Counted from the first letter of the stretch, positions 31,745 to 40,295 are shown. The stretch is DNA of 64,000 nt from Cacconaster sp045617505 (GCA_045617505.1 JAZLIS010000103.1:42184-106183), one strand, 5' to 3'. Made by a program: numbers and translations. Notes: generated by a model not told the origin, from the sequence alone.

Positions 31745-33208
31745 ATGCCTATAAGGAATCTCGAACCGAAGAGTGTGTGGACGAATTTCCACTCACTCAC
31801 ACAGATACCCCGCCCCAGCGGGCACACGCAGAAAGTGGCGGATTTCCTCGTGAAATTCGGAAAAGACCTCGGCCTTGAATCGTTCAGGGACGAATGTGGC
31901 AACGTAATAATAAGAAAGCCGGCCACACCCGGAATGGAAGGCCGCAAAGGCATCATCCTTCAGGCCCACATGGATATGGTACCCCAGAAAAACAACGACA
32001 AGGTGCACGACTTCACCAAGGACCCGATATCCACACGCATAGTGAAGGAAGAGGACGGAGAGTGGGTATATGCCTGCGGCACAACGCTCGGCGCGGATGA
32101 CGGACTTGGCATTGCAGCCGCAATGAGTGTGTTGGAATCCAGGACCATCAAGCACGGACCCATCGAAGCGCTCTTCACAGTCGATGAGGAGACAAGGATG
32201 GTCGGAGCAAAGGCTCTCAAACCGGACGTACTCAAAGGTGACATTCTTCTGAACCTCGACTCCGAGACGGAAGGTGAACTCTATGTGGGATGCGCCGGCG
32301 GGCTTGATGCAAACATAGAATTCAAGTACAGGACTGAAGATATTCCCGCCGGATACAAAGCCCTGAAGATAATCGTCACCGGACTTCGCGGAGGCCACTC
32401 CGGGATGGAAATCAACGAAGGCCGCGGCAACGCCAACAAAACTATGGCAAGAGTCCTACTCCCGCTGATTCGCAATTTCAAGGGCCGTATGGCCAGTTTT
32501 GACGGAGGAAATATGCGCAACGCCATTCCCCGCGAGGCCGAGGCCATAATAGCAGTCCCCGCGGAGAAAGTTCCCGCAGCTACCGAACTGGTTTCAAAAA
32601 CCCTTGAAACAATCAAATCAGAACTGCACCGCATCGATCCGGGTCTTGTCATAACCGTCGAACCGTCACGGGTCCGCAAAGTGATTGCCGGGACAACCGG
32701 AAAGAAACTTGTCCAGGCCATCTATGCCTGCCACAACAACGTGGATCGTATGAGCCTTGAGATTGAAGGTCTTGTGGAAACGTCCAACAACCTGGCAATC
32801 GTCAAGACAGGCAAGGATATAATCACCGTAAACACCCTGCTCCGAGGCGCCACTGACTCCCTGAAGGAAGATCTCGCCGAATCCGTTCGCGCAGCATTCG
32901 AACTGGCGGGCGCAAAAGTCCGGTTCGACGGAGGCTACAGCGGATGGAGCCCCAACCTTGAATCCCCCATCCTCAAGACTATGAAGGCCCAGTACCGGAA
33001 ACTCTACGGGACGGACCCTGCAGTAATGGCCATTCACGCAGGCCTTGAGTGCGGAATCTTCGGGGAGGCATATCCCGATTGGGATATGATCTCCTGCGGG
33101 CCCACCCTGAAATCACCCCACTCCCCCGCTGAGAGATGCTTCGTACCTTCAGTCGGGAAATGGTGGAATTTCCTCAAGGCCGTGCTGGAGGATGCTCCTT
33201 CAAAATAG
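31745..33208 (+). CDS. pepD: Aminoacyl-histidine dipeptidase (M20)
   Basis: A 487-residue M20C metallopeptidase. Metal ligands are visible in order: AHMDMVP (His75), GADDGLG (Asp118 or Asp119) and DEETRMVGA (the catalytic Glu and its neighbour at 148-149), followed by LDSETEGELYVGCAGG and LRGGHSGMEINEGRGN of the lid domain. The C-terminal IHAGLECGIF carries the last His and Glu ligands. PepD hydrolyses Xaa-His and other dipeptides in the cytoplasm, and in gut Bacteroidetes supports growth on peptides. It probably shares a transcript with the DUF4831 gene. Confidence 0.95.
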   Translation: MPIRNLEPKSVWTNFHSLTQIPRPSGHTQKVADFLVKFGKDLGLESFRDECGNVIIRKPATPGMEGRKGIILQAHMDMVPQKNNDKVHDFTKDPISTRIVKEEDGEWVYACGTTLGADDGLGIAAAMSVLESRTIKHGPIEALFTVDEETRMVGAKALKPDVLKGDILLNLDSETEGELYVGCAGGLDANIEFKYRTEDIPAGYKALKIIVTGLRGGHSGMEINEGRGNANKTMARVLLPLIRNFKGRMASFDGGNMRNAIPREAEAIIAVPAEKVPAATELVSKTLETIKSELHRIDPGLVITVEPSRVRKVIAGTTGKKLVQAIYACHNNVDRMSLEIEGLVETSNNLAIVKTGKDIITVNTLLRGATDSLKEDLAESVRAAFELAGAKVRFDGGYSGWSPNLESPILKTMKAQYRKLYGTDPAVMAIHAGLECGIFGEAYPDWDMISCGPTLKSPHSPAERCFVPSVGKWWNFLKAVLEDAPSK

Positions 33209-33265
33209 TTTGCACATTCAATTATTATTCTTATATTTGCAGCCCTTTCGGATTCCGAAGGGGCT
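33209..33265 (+). promoter_or_regulatory. rpsF promoter and 5' leader hairpin
   Basis: TTTG (33209-33212), 19 bases, TATATTTG (33232-33239) is a perfect promoter. Directly behind it AGCCCTTTCGG (33241-33251), loop ATT, CCGAAGGGGCT (33255-33265) forms an 11-bp hairpin with one G-U pair. It lies at or just after the expected transcription start. Ribosomal S6:S18 complexes are known to bind hairpins with a CCG element in rpsF leaders of many bacteria; CCG occurs here on the 3' arm. Confidence 0.7.
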
Positions 33266-33290
33266 GATTTATTAATTAAACTTTTAAAAA

Positions 33291-33662
33291 ATGATCAAAC
33301 AGTACGAAACCGTTTTCATTGCAACTCCCGTTTTGTCTGACGTTCAGATGAAGGAAGCGGTTGCCAAGTACACAGGCCTCATTGCCGAGAACGGAGGCAA
33401 GGTAGTGTACGAAGAGGACTGGGGTCTGCGCAAGCTCGCCTACCCTATCCAGAAGAAGACCACTGGATTCTATCACCTTATCGAATTCCAGGCAGAGCCC
33501 GCACTCATTGCGAATCTCGAAACCCAGTACAAACGTGATGAACGCATCATCCGTTTCCAGACAGTATCAATGGACAAGCACGCCATCGCATACGCCGAGC
33601 GTCGCCGCGCCAAAATCAACGGAACCAAGGCCGAAGCTCCCGCAGAGCAGAGCGCTGAATAA
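33291..33662 (+). CDS. rpsF: 30S ribosomal protein S6
   Basis: A 123-residue S6 protein. MIKQYETVFIATPVLSDVQM and VVYEEDWGLRKLAYPIQKKT are canonical, as is FYHLIEFQAEPALIANLE. The Ala/Glu-rich C-terminal extension is usual. S6 binds S18 in the platform of the small subunit. It is the first gene of rpsF-rpsR-rplI. Its ATG is preceded by an A/T-only stretch (TTAAACTTTTAAAAA) and no Shine-Dalgarno sequence, in contrast to the two genes that follow. Confidence 0.97.
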   Translation: MIKQYETVFIATPVLSDVQMKEAVAKYTGLIAENGGKVVYEEDWGLRKLAYPIQKKTTGFYHLIEFQAEPALIANLETQYKRDERIIRFQTVSMDKHAIAYAERRRAKINGTKAEAPAEQSAE

Positions 33663-33664
33663 TT

Positions 33665-33671
33665 AAGGAGG
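33665..33671 (+). promoter_or_regulatory. Strong Shine-Dalgarno site of rpsR
   Basis: AAGGAGG, 8 bases before the rpsR ATG, perfectly complementary to the usual 16S 3' end. Such sites are rare in Bacteroidetes. Confidence 0.85.
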
Positions 33672-33679
33672 ATATACAA

Positions 33680-33946
33680 ATGGCACAGCACGATGACATC
33701 CGCTATCTGAATCCTGTAAACGTAGAGGTAAAGAAGAAAAAATACTGCCGCTTCAAGAAAGCCGGCATCAAATACATCGACTACAAGGACGCCGAGTTCC
33801 TGAAGAAGTTCCTCAACGAGCAAGGCAAGATTCTCCCCCGCCGTCTTACCGGCACATCACTCAAATTCCAGAAGAAGGTTTCTCAGGCAATCAAGAGAGC
33901 AAGGCATCTTGCACTTCTTCCTTACGTAACTGATATGCTCAAATAA
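33680..33946 (+). CDS. rpsR: 30S ribosomal protein S18
   Basis: An 88-residue basic S18. The core KKKKYCRFKKAGIKYIDYKD and LPRRLTGTSLKFQKKVSQAI, then KRARHLALLPY, is typical. S18 heterodimerises with S6. It is 17 bases downstream of rpsF and has a consensus Shine-Dalgarno sequence. Confidence 0.97.
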   Translation: MAQHDDIRYLNPVNVEVKKKKYCRFKKAGIKYIDYKDAEFLKKFLNEQGKILPRRLTGTSLKFQKKVSQAIKRARHLALLPYVTDMLK

Positions 33947-33953
33947 AGGAGGG
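33945..33953 (+). promoter_or_regulatory. Strong Shine-Dalgarno site of rplI
   Basis: AAAGGAGGG overlaps the rpsR stop codon and lies 4 bases before the rplI ATG at 33958. This is a full anti-SD match with close spacing. Confidence 0.85.
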
Positions 33954-33957
33954 TATT

Positions 33958-34413
33958 ATGGAAGTTATTCTTAAACAAGACGTTCAGAACCTTGGTAACA
34001 AGGACGATATCGTAACCGTAAAGAACGGCTACGGCGCAAACTGGCTGATTCCTCAGGGTCTGGCAATTATGGCCACCCCCACCGCCAAGAAGATTCACGC
34101 AGAGAATATGAAGCAGCGCGCTCACAAGGAGGCTGCTCTCCGCGCTTCCGCTGAAGCCCTCGCTTCAAAGATGGAAGGCACTACTGTCAAGCTCGCCACC
34201 AAGGTCAGCGAGAAAGGCAAAGTTTTCGGAAGTGTCAACAACATTCAGGTAGCCGAGGCTCTTGTAGCCGCCGGTTTTGAATGCGACCGCAAGAACATCA
34301 CTCTCACAGGTGAGCCTCTCATCAAGCAGGTCGGCACATATCAGGCTGTAGTGAAGATTTACAAGGACATCAAAGCCACTGTAAACGTAGAAGTTGTTGG
34401 AGAAGAGGAATAA
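33958..34413 (+). CDS. rplI: 50S ribosomal protein L9
   Basis: A 151-residue L9 with the N-terminal RNA-binding domain MEVILKQDVQNLGNKDDIVT and VKNGYGANWLIPQGLA, the long connecting helix, and the C-terminal domain (GKVFGSVNNIQVAEALVAAG). The order S6-S18-L9 is conserved in many bacteria. A bidirectional terminator at 34432 closes the operon. Confidence 0.97.
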   Translation: MEVILKQDVQNLGNKDDIVTVKNGYGANWLIPQGLAIMATPTAKKIHAENMKQRAHKEAALRASAEALASKMEGTTVKLATKVSEKGKVFGSVNNIQVAEALVAAGFECDRKNITLTGEPLIKQVGTYQAVVKIYKDIKATVNVEVVGEEE

Positions 34414-34431
34414 TTCTTCGGACAATTGGAC

Positions 34432-34471
34432 AGAAAAAAAGGAATCAGATTATTCTGATTCCTTTTTTTCT
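34432..34471. terminator. Bidirectional terminator, rplI versus lipoprotein gene
   Basis: AGAAAAAAAGGAATCAGA (34432-34449) pairs perfectly with its complement at 34454-34471 around a TTAT loop. The core stem is 9 GC-containing pairs, with A7 before and T7 after. It serves the rpsF operon on the plus strand. It includes the last codons of the convergent gene, so it also serves that one. Confidence 0.9.
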
Positions 34472-34872
34472 GCCTCTGCTTCAGCCTCTTTATAGATCAA
34501 ATATGCCCCGACAATTCTATATGCATTGTCTGCCGTCTCAACAAGATCCACACGGATCTGCTCTCCACCGCTGAGAAAGCTTTTGGCCATAACGGTGTCT
34601 ATTTTATCACATGCTACAGTGAAATCCATCCATGCAGCCGTATCGGCATCGAATGAGAGTCCGAAATAGGAGTGATTCTGCCCGAAATAGCTTGGATCTA
34701 TGGAAGTGATGTAACTGCATACCATCTCATAGCGGGCCTTGCCTTCGTCAGTGTTCTCCATCAGCCCCTCATACCTTGTAGTGAAAATGTGATTCGCCTC
34801 CTTTTCCACACAGGAAGAGAGAAGCGCAAGTGCGACAAATGTCACAAAAAAAAGTTTGATGTTTTTTTTCAT
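34450..34872 (-). CDS. Small lipoprotein of unknown function
   Basis: A 140-residue protein with a lipoprotein signal (FFVTFVALALLSSCVEKEA). The mature part is acidic, with HIFTTRYEGLMENTDEGKAR and YFGLSFDADTAAWMDFTVAC, and ends in an AEAEAEKKESE tail. I recognise no family. It follows the GT2 gene by 21 bases on the same strand and may be cotranscribed. The first ten codons contain an A8 run and a T8 run, so slippage could silence it. Its final codons lie within the rplI terminator hairpin. Confidence 0.75.
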   Translation of the reverse strand: MKKNIKLFFVTFVALALLSSCVEKEANHIFTTRYEGLMENTDEGKARYEMVCSYITSIDPSYFGQNHSYFGLSFDADTAAWMDFTVACDKIDTVMAKSFLSGGEQIRVDLVETADNAYRIVGAYLIYKEAEAEAEKKESE

Positions 34873-34893
34873 TTTATTTTGAATATTTGATTT

Positions 34894-35901
34894 CTAAAAC
34901 CTCAAATCAGTGAACTTCAGCCTTTTACCGGATAGAAAAAACTGAAGGACAATACTGTGGGGATAATATCCGACATTGTTCCTCTCATCTTCTACAGGAG
35001 AAGGCTCGATTTCTCTCTTCATCCTGCGGTAATCCCGATGAGCCCTTACTACAGCCTTGAAAAACGACCATCTGAAGGTGAAAAGATATACTGCGGCGGA
35101 AGCACCGTCAAGAGACATCCTGAAGAAAATCCTGAATCTGCGGATACTCTCGGGAAGATTCTTGTAGAGCATCAGCAGATTGTTCCGATAATTCAGGTAA
35201 AGTTTATGGGGAGAATTGTTCGGAAGGGTCCCCCCACCGACGTGGAAAACCTTCGACTGAGGCACACACCACACCTGATATCCCAGCAACTTGGCTCTCC
35301 AGCAGAAGTCAATCTCCTCCATATGTGCGAAGAAACATTCATCCAACCCTCCCAGATGATGGTACAGAGAACTGCGGACCATCATACAGGCACCGGTAGC
35401 CCAGAAGCACTCCTTCGGAGTATCATACTGTCCCCCATCTTTTTCCAACGAGGAGAGAATCCTGCCCCTGCAGAAAGGATAGCCGAAACGGTCGATAAAC
35501 CCTCCGGCAGCCCCTGCATACTCGAAAGATTCGGGATTCAAGGCCGAAAGAATTTTAGGCTGGCAGATTCCAACCTGCGGATTAGTCTCCATAAAATCCA
35601 CCAGAGGCTCAAGCCACCCCTGAGGGACATCGATGTCGCTGTTCAACAACACATAATAATCCGCATCAACCTCACGTAGCGCTCTGTTGTATCCTCCGGT
35701 AAAACCGTAGTTCCTGTCAAACCGGATTATCCTAATCTCGGGAAAACTCTCCTCCACATATTTCAGGGAGCCGTCGAATGAGCCGTTGTCGGCAACAACT
35801 ATGAAAGATTCCGGGTTAGGAGTATTGGACACAAGAGTTGGAAGATACTTTCTGAGCATCTTCTCCCCGTTCCAGTTCAATATCACTATTGCCGTATCCA
35901 T
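34894..35901 (-). CDS. Family 2 glycosyltransferase (rhamnosyltransferase-like)
   Basis: A 335-residue GT2 started at the ATG at 35901 (MDTAIVILNWNGEKML). VADNGSFDGSLKYVEE is the nucleotide-binding site, FDRNYGFTGGYNRALRE is typical of the WbbL-like rhamnosyltransferase subgroup, and LNSDIDVPQGWLEPL contains the DxD. The acceptor-site region is HMEEIDFCWRAKLLGYQVWC with the ED.D.. motif. Homologues are scattered singly in Bacteroidetes genomes, often tied to cell-envelope glycan or protein O-glycosylation. It stands outside the main polysaccharide locus. The ATG lies only 6 bases after a TATATTTG element, so its leader is almost absent. Confidence 0.9.
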   Translation of the reverse strand: MDTAIVILNWNGEKMLRKYLPTLVSNTPNPESFIVVADNGSFDGSLKYVEESFPEIRIIRFDRNYGFTGGYNRALREVDADYYVLLNSDIDVPQGWLEPLVDFMETNPQVGICQPKILSALNPESFEYAGAAGGFIDRFGYPFCRGRILSSLEKDGGQYDTPKECFWATGACMMVRSSLYHHLGGLDECFFAHMEEIDFCWRAKLLGYQVWCVPQSKVFHVGGGTLPNNSPHKLYLNYRNNLLMLYKNLPESIRRFRIFFRMSLDGASAAVYLFTFRWSFFKAVVRAHRDYRRMKREIEPSPVEDERNNVGYYPHSIVLQFFLSGKRLKFTDLRF

Positions 35902-35907
35902 CAGAGG

Positions 35908-35935
35908 CAAATATAAGAATTATTGTGTAAATTTG
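35908..35935. promoter_or_regulatory. Back-to-back -7 elements of the GT2 and EEP genes
   Basis: Minus strand TATATTTG at 35915-35908 drives the GT2 gene. Plus strand TAAATTTG at 35928-35935 drives the EEP-family gene 20 bases further on. The -33 elements are weak in both directions. Confidence 0.6.
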
Positions 35936-35954
35936 GAAAAGAGAAAAAAAGGCT

Positions 35955-36902
35955 ATGGCTCAGACAATAATGTTCTACAATCTGGAGGACCTGTACGATA
36001 CCGTCAATGACCCCACGAAGGATGATTTCGAATTCACCCCTATGGGAGACAAGCGATGGACACAGGAGAAGTATCTGCTCAAACTTCAGAACCTGAGCGC
36101 CGTCTTCGGAGCGGTGGCATCGTCATACGGAGGTTTCCCAAGCGTTGTAGGTGTCTCGGAAGTCGAGAACATCGGAGTAATGCGGGACCTTGCCGCACAG
36201 AAACGTATGGCCGGCGCGCACTACAAGGTGATTCATTTCGAGTCCAATGACGCCCGTGGCGTCGATGTCGGGATGTTTTATCGCCCTGACAAATACAAAC
36301 CTATAGGCAGCGAACCGGTAAAGCTGGTCCTGCGCAGCGGGCGGGAATACATCGGCCGGGACATCCTTGCCTCCTGGGGGTTGCTCGACGGCGAGATGTT
36401 CGCGTTTTATGTCTGCCACTTTCTCTCCCGGCGTGCCGGCGTGGCCGCTTCGGCAGGCTTCAGAAGAGCCGGAGCGGAAACTGTCCGCGACCACGCTTCA
36501 GCACTCAGAAAGCAGTACCCTGATATCAAGGTGGTGATTATGGGCGATATGAACGACTGCCCGTCCGATGAATCCCTTTCAAAGCTGCTGAAAGCCCACA
36601 AAACCATATACAACATACCGGTCGGGGAATATTTCAATCCTTTCTGGGTTCTTGAGGAGGAAGGCAAGGGTACAAGCCTACACAACCACAGATGGGTGCT
36701 CTACGACAATATCATCGTCTCCCACAACCTGATTCCCCCGTCAGAGGGCCTCAACCTATGCAGAATTGACAAAAGGCACTACTGCGAAATCTTCAGGAAG
36801 AACTTTATGATGAGCCACGGCACCCCCAAGCGAAGCTATTACGGCAACAGCTTCGAGAACGGATTCAGTGACCACCTCCCCGTTATCATCAAAATTGCAT
36901 AG
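35955..36902 (+). CDS. Endonuclease/exonuclease/phosphatase (EEP) family protein
   Basis: A 315-residue EEP-fold hydrolase. It begins IMFYNLEDLYDTVNDP (the metal-site Asn), then VVGVSEVENIGVM with the catalytic Glu, VIMGDMNDCPSD with the Asp-Asn pair, and FSDHLPVIIKIA with the final Asp-His. All active-site positions are present. No signal peptide is seen, although many Bacteroidetes homologues are exported. Substrates in this family range from DNA to phospholipids and cannot be chosen here. It ends 14 bases from the convergent phosphodiesterase gene. Confidence 0.88.
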   Translation: MAQTIMFYNLEDLYDTVNDPTKDDFEFTPMGDKRWTQEKYLLKLQNLSAVFGAVASSYGGFPSVVGVSEVENIGVMRDLAAQKRMAGAHYKVIHFESNDARGVDVGMFYRPDKYKPIGSEPVKLVLRSGREYIGRDILASWGLLDGEMFAFYVCHFLSRRAGVAASAGFRRAGAETVRDHASALRKQYPDIKVVIMGDMNDCPSDESLSKLLKAHKTIYNIPVGEYFNPFWVLEEEGKGTSLHNHRWVLYDNIIVSHNLIPPSEGLNLCRIDKRHYCEIFRKNFMMSHGTPKRSYYGNSFENGFSDHLPVIIKIA

Positions 36903-36916
36903 AAGACAACAGCTTC

Positions 36917-38509
36917 TTATTTCTTCAGGTCTGTGATATTGAAGGGGAACATCGGACCGCCGTCCAATCCCCAGGAGAGATTTACGCTCTGACCTTCACA
37001 ATCCTCGAAGTATTCGAGTTTGATGATATGTTCTCCCTCGGAAAGGTCAGCAACGCCCATCTTCTCCATATATGTATGGGAGCCGTCGTTGTCAATGACT
37101 TTCTTTCCGTCGATAAGCAGGCGTGAACCATCATCGGACCCGAGAAGGAAACGGTATTTGCCGCTCTTCTTGACAATCATTTTTGAAGAGAAGATTACTG
37201 CGAAATCATCCTCTTCCGGCCTCACCGGAATCCCGTCCAGAGTAAAATTGGAAACATATCCGACGGCATCGGCGCGCCCGAACTTGGTGAAGTCGGGAAG
37301 AGATTCGCCCATATAATGTCTGTAGAGTTTGTATTCGATGGGTGCTTCCCCGACAGGAGCCTCGGCATAGAGAAGATTTTCCGCCACGGCACTGTACTGT
37401 CCGTTCCTGTAAGTGACTGACTTGACAATCGTGTTCCCGTCAATCTTGAAGGGGCCCGTGTAACGGAGGGACTCTTTGGTAGGGACACTGCCGTCAAGAG
37501 AATAGTAAATCTCGGCATCCTGAGCATCAGCCGTTATGGTCACCTCAGAGGCAACTCCGCGGAAAGGACGCACGAAAGGCAGGGGGACATAATTCAGGTC
37601 TCCCTTGGGCTCGAACGCCTCGGTGAGGAACTGACCGCGGCATTCACGGGGCATCTCGACACCGAGAAGACCGGCGACAGTCACGGCATTATCATATATC
37701 ATATTGGTGTGCTCCATAACTTTACCCTTGGTCACACCCTTTCCGTACATAATGACAGGCACTTCAAGTTCACTCTCGTTGTCACCGCCGTGTCCGAAAC
37801 GGATTCCGCCGTGGTCACCGGTAATCATTATCACTATATCCTTCATCAGGCCTCTCTTCTCCAACTCGGTGACAAATTCTCCAATAACTCTGTCGCACAT
37901 TGCGATGGCATCCAGATAGCCCTGGTCCTCGTGTCCATACTTGTGTCCGGCGTGGTCAGTTTCATCGACTGAGACGAAAAGGAATTCGGGCTGCTCCTCA
38001 AGATATGTATCGAAAGCCTTCCTGAGAGTGGTTTCTCCGTTTTCACAATTTTCGGAGTAGTCGAAGGAATCCATATCGTACATACGGATCTGTCCCCGCC
38101 ACTCGTAAAAGCCATATACCCTGGCATCCGGACGCTGCTGTTTCACCACGTCGAATATCGTGGGGAAGCGGCCTTTGGCATTGTGAACTGCAGGTTCAAT
38201 CATTCTTGTCTCATATTCCCAGTCATTGCCGGTGACACCGTGCATCTCAATCGGGGCACCGCTGAGCATACACATCCAATTCTGGGACGAAGAAGTTTCA
38301 CGAGCAACACGGGTGTGCAGTGAAACCGCACCGTTCTCAATCATATAATTGAAATTGGGGGTTTCAGCTCTCTGCAGACCCACGGCACTCAAGGCGTCAA
38401 GTCCGATGAAAATCACGTGTTTTGCTCTGGGGGTCTTCTGCTGCTGGCAGCAGGAAGCGGCCACCAATGCCATACAGAGGCAGGCGACGGCGATAGTTTT
38501 CAATTTCAT
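36917..38509 (-). CDS. Type I phosphodiesterase/alkaline phosphatase-like lipoprotein with CHB and PA14 domains
   Basis: A 530-residue envelope protein. The signal peptide ends in a lipobox (ALVAASCCQQ). The N-terminal ~320 residues are an alkaline phosphatase-superfamily domain: HVIFIGLDALSAVGLQ (metal Asp), a Ser/Thr nucleophile region ETSSSQNWMCMLSG, VDETDHAGHKYGH and ITGDHGGIRFGHGG (metal Asp/His). A chitobiase C-terminal-type module (AEIYYSLDGSVPTKESLRYT) and a PA14-like module (SGKYRFLLGSDDGSRLLIDG) follow. Both are usually carbohydrate-binding. This suggests an outer-membrane enzyme that removes phosphate- or nucleotide-linked groups from glycans. It lies 18 bases after recJ. Confidence 0.85.
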   Translation of the reverse strand: MKLKTIAVACLCMALVAASCCQQQKTPRAKHVIFIGLDALSAVGLQRAETPNFNYMIENGAVSLHTRVARETSSSQNWMCMLSGAPIEMHGVTGNDWEYETRMIEPAVHNAKGRFPTIFDVVKQQRPDARVYGFYEWRGQIRMYDMDSFDYSENCENGETTLRKAFDTYLEEQPEFLFVSVDETDHAGHKYGHEDQGYLDAIAMCDRVIGEFVTELEKRGLMKDIVIMITGDHGGIRFGHGGDNESELEVPVIMYGKGVTKGKVMEHTNMIYDNAVTVAGLLGVEMPRECRGQFLTEAFEPKGDLNYVPLPFVRPFRGVASEVTITADAQDAEIYYSLDGSVPTKESLRYTGPFKIDGNTIVKSVTYRNGQYSAVAENLLYAEAPVGEAPIEYKLYRHYMGESLPDFTKFGRADAVGYVSNFTLDGIPVRPEEDDFAVIFSSKMIVKKSGKYRFLLGSDDGSRLLIDGKKVIDNDGSHTYMEKMGVADLSEGEHIIKLEYFEDCEGQSVNLSWGLDGGPMFPFNITDLKK

Positions 38510-38527
38510 AGTGTATCTTTGATTTTA

Positions 38528-40288
38528 TTAGAATAATTCCTTATCCTTGATATCCTTGACCCTGAGTTGGATATTGGCAATGCCCCTGTAATAGTTCTCC
38601 GCGATGGAATAACAGATATCGACGGGATTGCCGGCGTGCATATGGTCAAAGTGCTCGGCAAGATTGAAAGCGATTGCCGACACGTGGTGATACGGTTCGT
38701 CCTCCTGAATCAGCTCAAGTTTGAGATGCTTGGGCTCCGGCCTTCTGGAGCCGTCGTCAGCATCAGTCATCCCGACTTTGCGTCCGTTACCGTTGTCATA
38801 CACGTTCTCGGTGATGAAGACAGGGGACTGATTGCCGGGGCCGAACGGCTGGAACTGTTTCAGCAGCCGGAAGAATTTGGGAGTAATCTGATTGAAGTCC
38901 AGATAGGAATCTATCGTGACTATAGGGGTAAGATCGACTTTTGATATTTTAGCGGCCACGTCTTCCTCGAAACGACGGCAGAACTCATCGAAATTCTCCT
39001 CCTTGATTGTCAGGCCAGCAGCATACATGTGCCCCCCGAAATTCTCCAGAAGGTCCGCACAGGATTCGATTGAAGCATACAGGTCGAAACCGGCTACGGA
39101 CCGGGCCGAACCGGTGATGAAACCGTTGGATTTGGTCATCACTATGGTGGGCTTGTAATATGCTTCCACCAGACGGGAAGCCACAATGCCAAGCACACCC
39201 TTGTGCCAATTGGGATTATAGAGGATTGTGGATTTCCTTCCGGCGTATAGGGGATGCTCCCTGACCATTTCTATCGCCTCTCTGGTTATCTCCCTGTCAA
39301 TCTTCTTTCTGTCATTGTTATGCTCGTTGATTGCAGCTCCTATCTCACGGGCATCCTCCTCATCCCGGGCAGTGAGCATATCCACAGCTGTCCTGCCGGA
39401 TTCCATTCGACCGGCGGCGTTGATTCGCGGACCGATTTTGAAAACAATCTCGTCGATTGTTATCCTGTGCTTCTCTAACCCGGAGAGTTTTATTATGCTC
39501 ATCAGTCCCTTGCGGGGATTCTCATTCAACTGTTTCAAACCGTAATAGGCAAGCACTCTGTTCTCCCCCGTCACTGATACCAGGTCGGACGCAATGCTCA
39601 CGACAAGAAGATCCAGAAGGCTGGCGATATCCTCGAAAGGAATCCCGTGACTTGCGGCGTATGCCTGAACAAGTTTGAATCCTACGCCACAGCCGGAAAG
39701 GTCATCGAACGGATAGGTGTCATCCTCCCTCTTGGGGTCAAGCACCGCTACAGCAGGGGGAAGTTCGGAGTCCGGAAGATGGTGGTCGCAGATTATGACG
39801 TCTATTCCGAGTGACGCGGCGTACCGTACTTTCTCTATGGCCTTGATTCCGCAGTCAAGAGTGATTATCAGGCTGCAACCGTGTTCTTTCGCACAGTCAA
39901 TCCCCTTGTAGGAGACTCCGTATCCTTCATCATATCTGTCAGGAATATAGTATTCTATCTCTTTTGTAAGAGAACGGAAGAAAGAATATACCAGAGAGAC
40001 CGCCGTTGTCCCGTCAACGTCATAATCTCCGTAGATGAACAGTTTCTCCTTATTCTTAACCGCCTTGTCAAGCCGTTGTACGGCCTTCTCCATATCTTTC
40101 ATAAGGAAAGGGTCGTGAAGCATCGACAGGTCGGGCCGGAAGAATGCGCGCGCTTTGGCAAAGGTATCAATCCCCCTCTGCACCAGCAGATTTGCAAGAA
40201 TCTGGTCTATCCCGAGCTCTTGCGCAAGCTGGCGGACAACGGCAGGATTGCCCTGTTCCTTAACGTTCCATTTCTTCTCTATGCCCAT
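38528..40288 (-). CDS. recJ: Single-stranded-DNA-specific exonuclease RecJ
   Basis: A 586-residue RecJ. The DHH phosphoesterase motifs are FIYGDYDVDGTTAVSLVYSF, LDCGIKAIE and IICDHHLPDSELP. DHHA1-domain motifs GSARSVAGFDLYASIESCAD and LENFGGHMYAAGLTIKEENF, and a C-terminal OB-like domain, complete the protein. RecJ degrades single-stranded DNA 5' to 3' in RecF-type recombination and mismatch repair. It is 7 bases downstream of ssb; SSB binding stimulates RecJ in known systems, so coexpression makes sense. Confidence 0.96.
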   Translation of the reverse strand: MGIEKKWNVKEQGNPAVVRQLAQELGIDQILANLLVQRGIDTFAKARAFFRPDLSMLHDPFLMKDMEKAVQRLDKAVKNKEKLFIYGDYDVDGTTAVSLVYSFFRSLTKEIEYYIPDRYDEGYGVSYKGIDCAKEHGCSLIITLDCGIKAIEKVRYAASLGIDVIICDHHLPDSELPPAVAVLDPKREDDTYPFDDLSGCGVGFKLVQAYAASHGIPFEDIASLLDLLVVSIASDLVSVTGENRVLAYYGLKQLNENPRKGLMSIIKLSGLEKHRITIDEIVFKIGPRINAAGRMESGRTAVDMLTARDEEDAREIGAAINEHNNDRKKIDREITREAIEMVREHPLYAGRKSTILYNPNWHKGVLGIVASRLVEAYYKPTIVMTKSNGFITGSARSVAGFDLYASIESCADLLENFGGHMYAAGLTIKEENFDEFCRRFEEDVAAKISKVDLTPIVTIDSYLDFNQITPKFFRLLKQFQPFGPGNQSPVFITENVYDNGNGRKVGMTDADDGSRRPEPKHLKLELIQEDEPYHHVSAIAFNLAEHFDHMHAGNPVDICYSIAENYYRGIANIQLRVKDIKDKELF

Positions 40289-40295
40289 AATTTAC

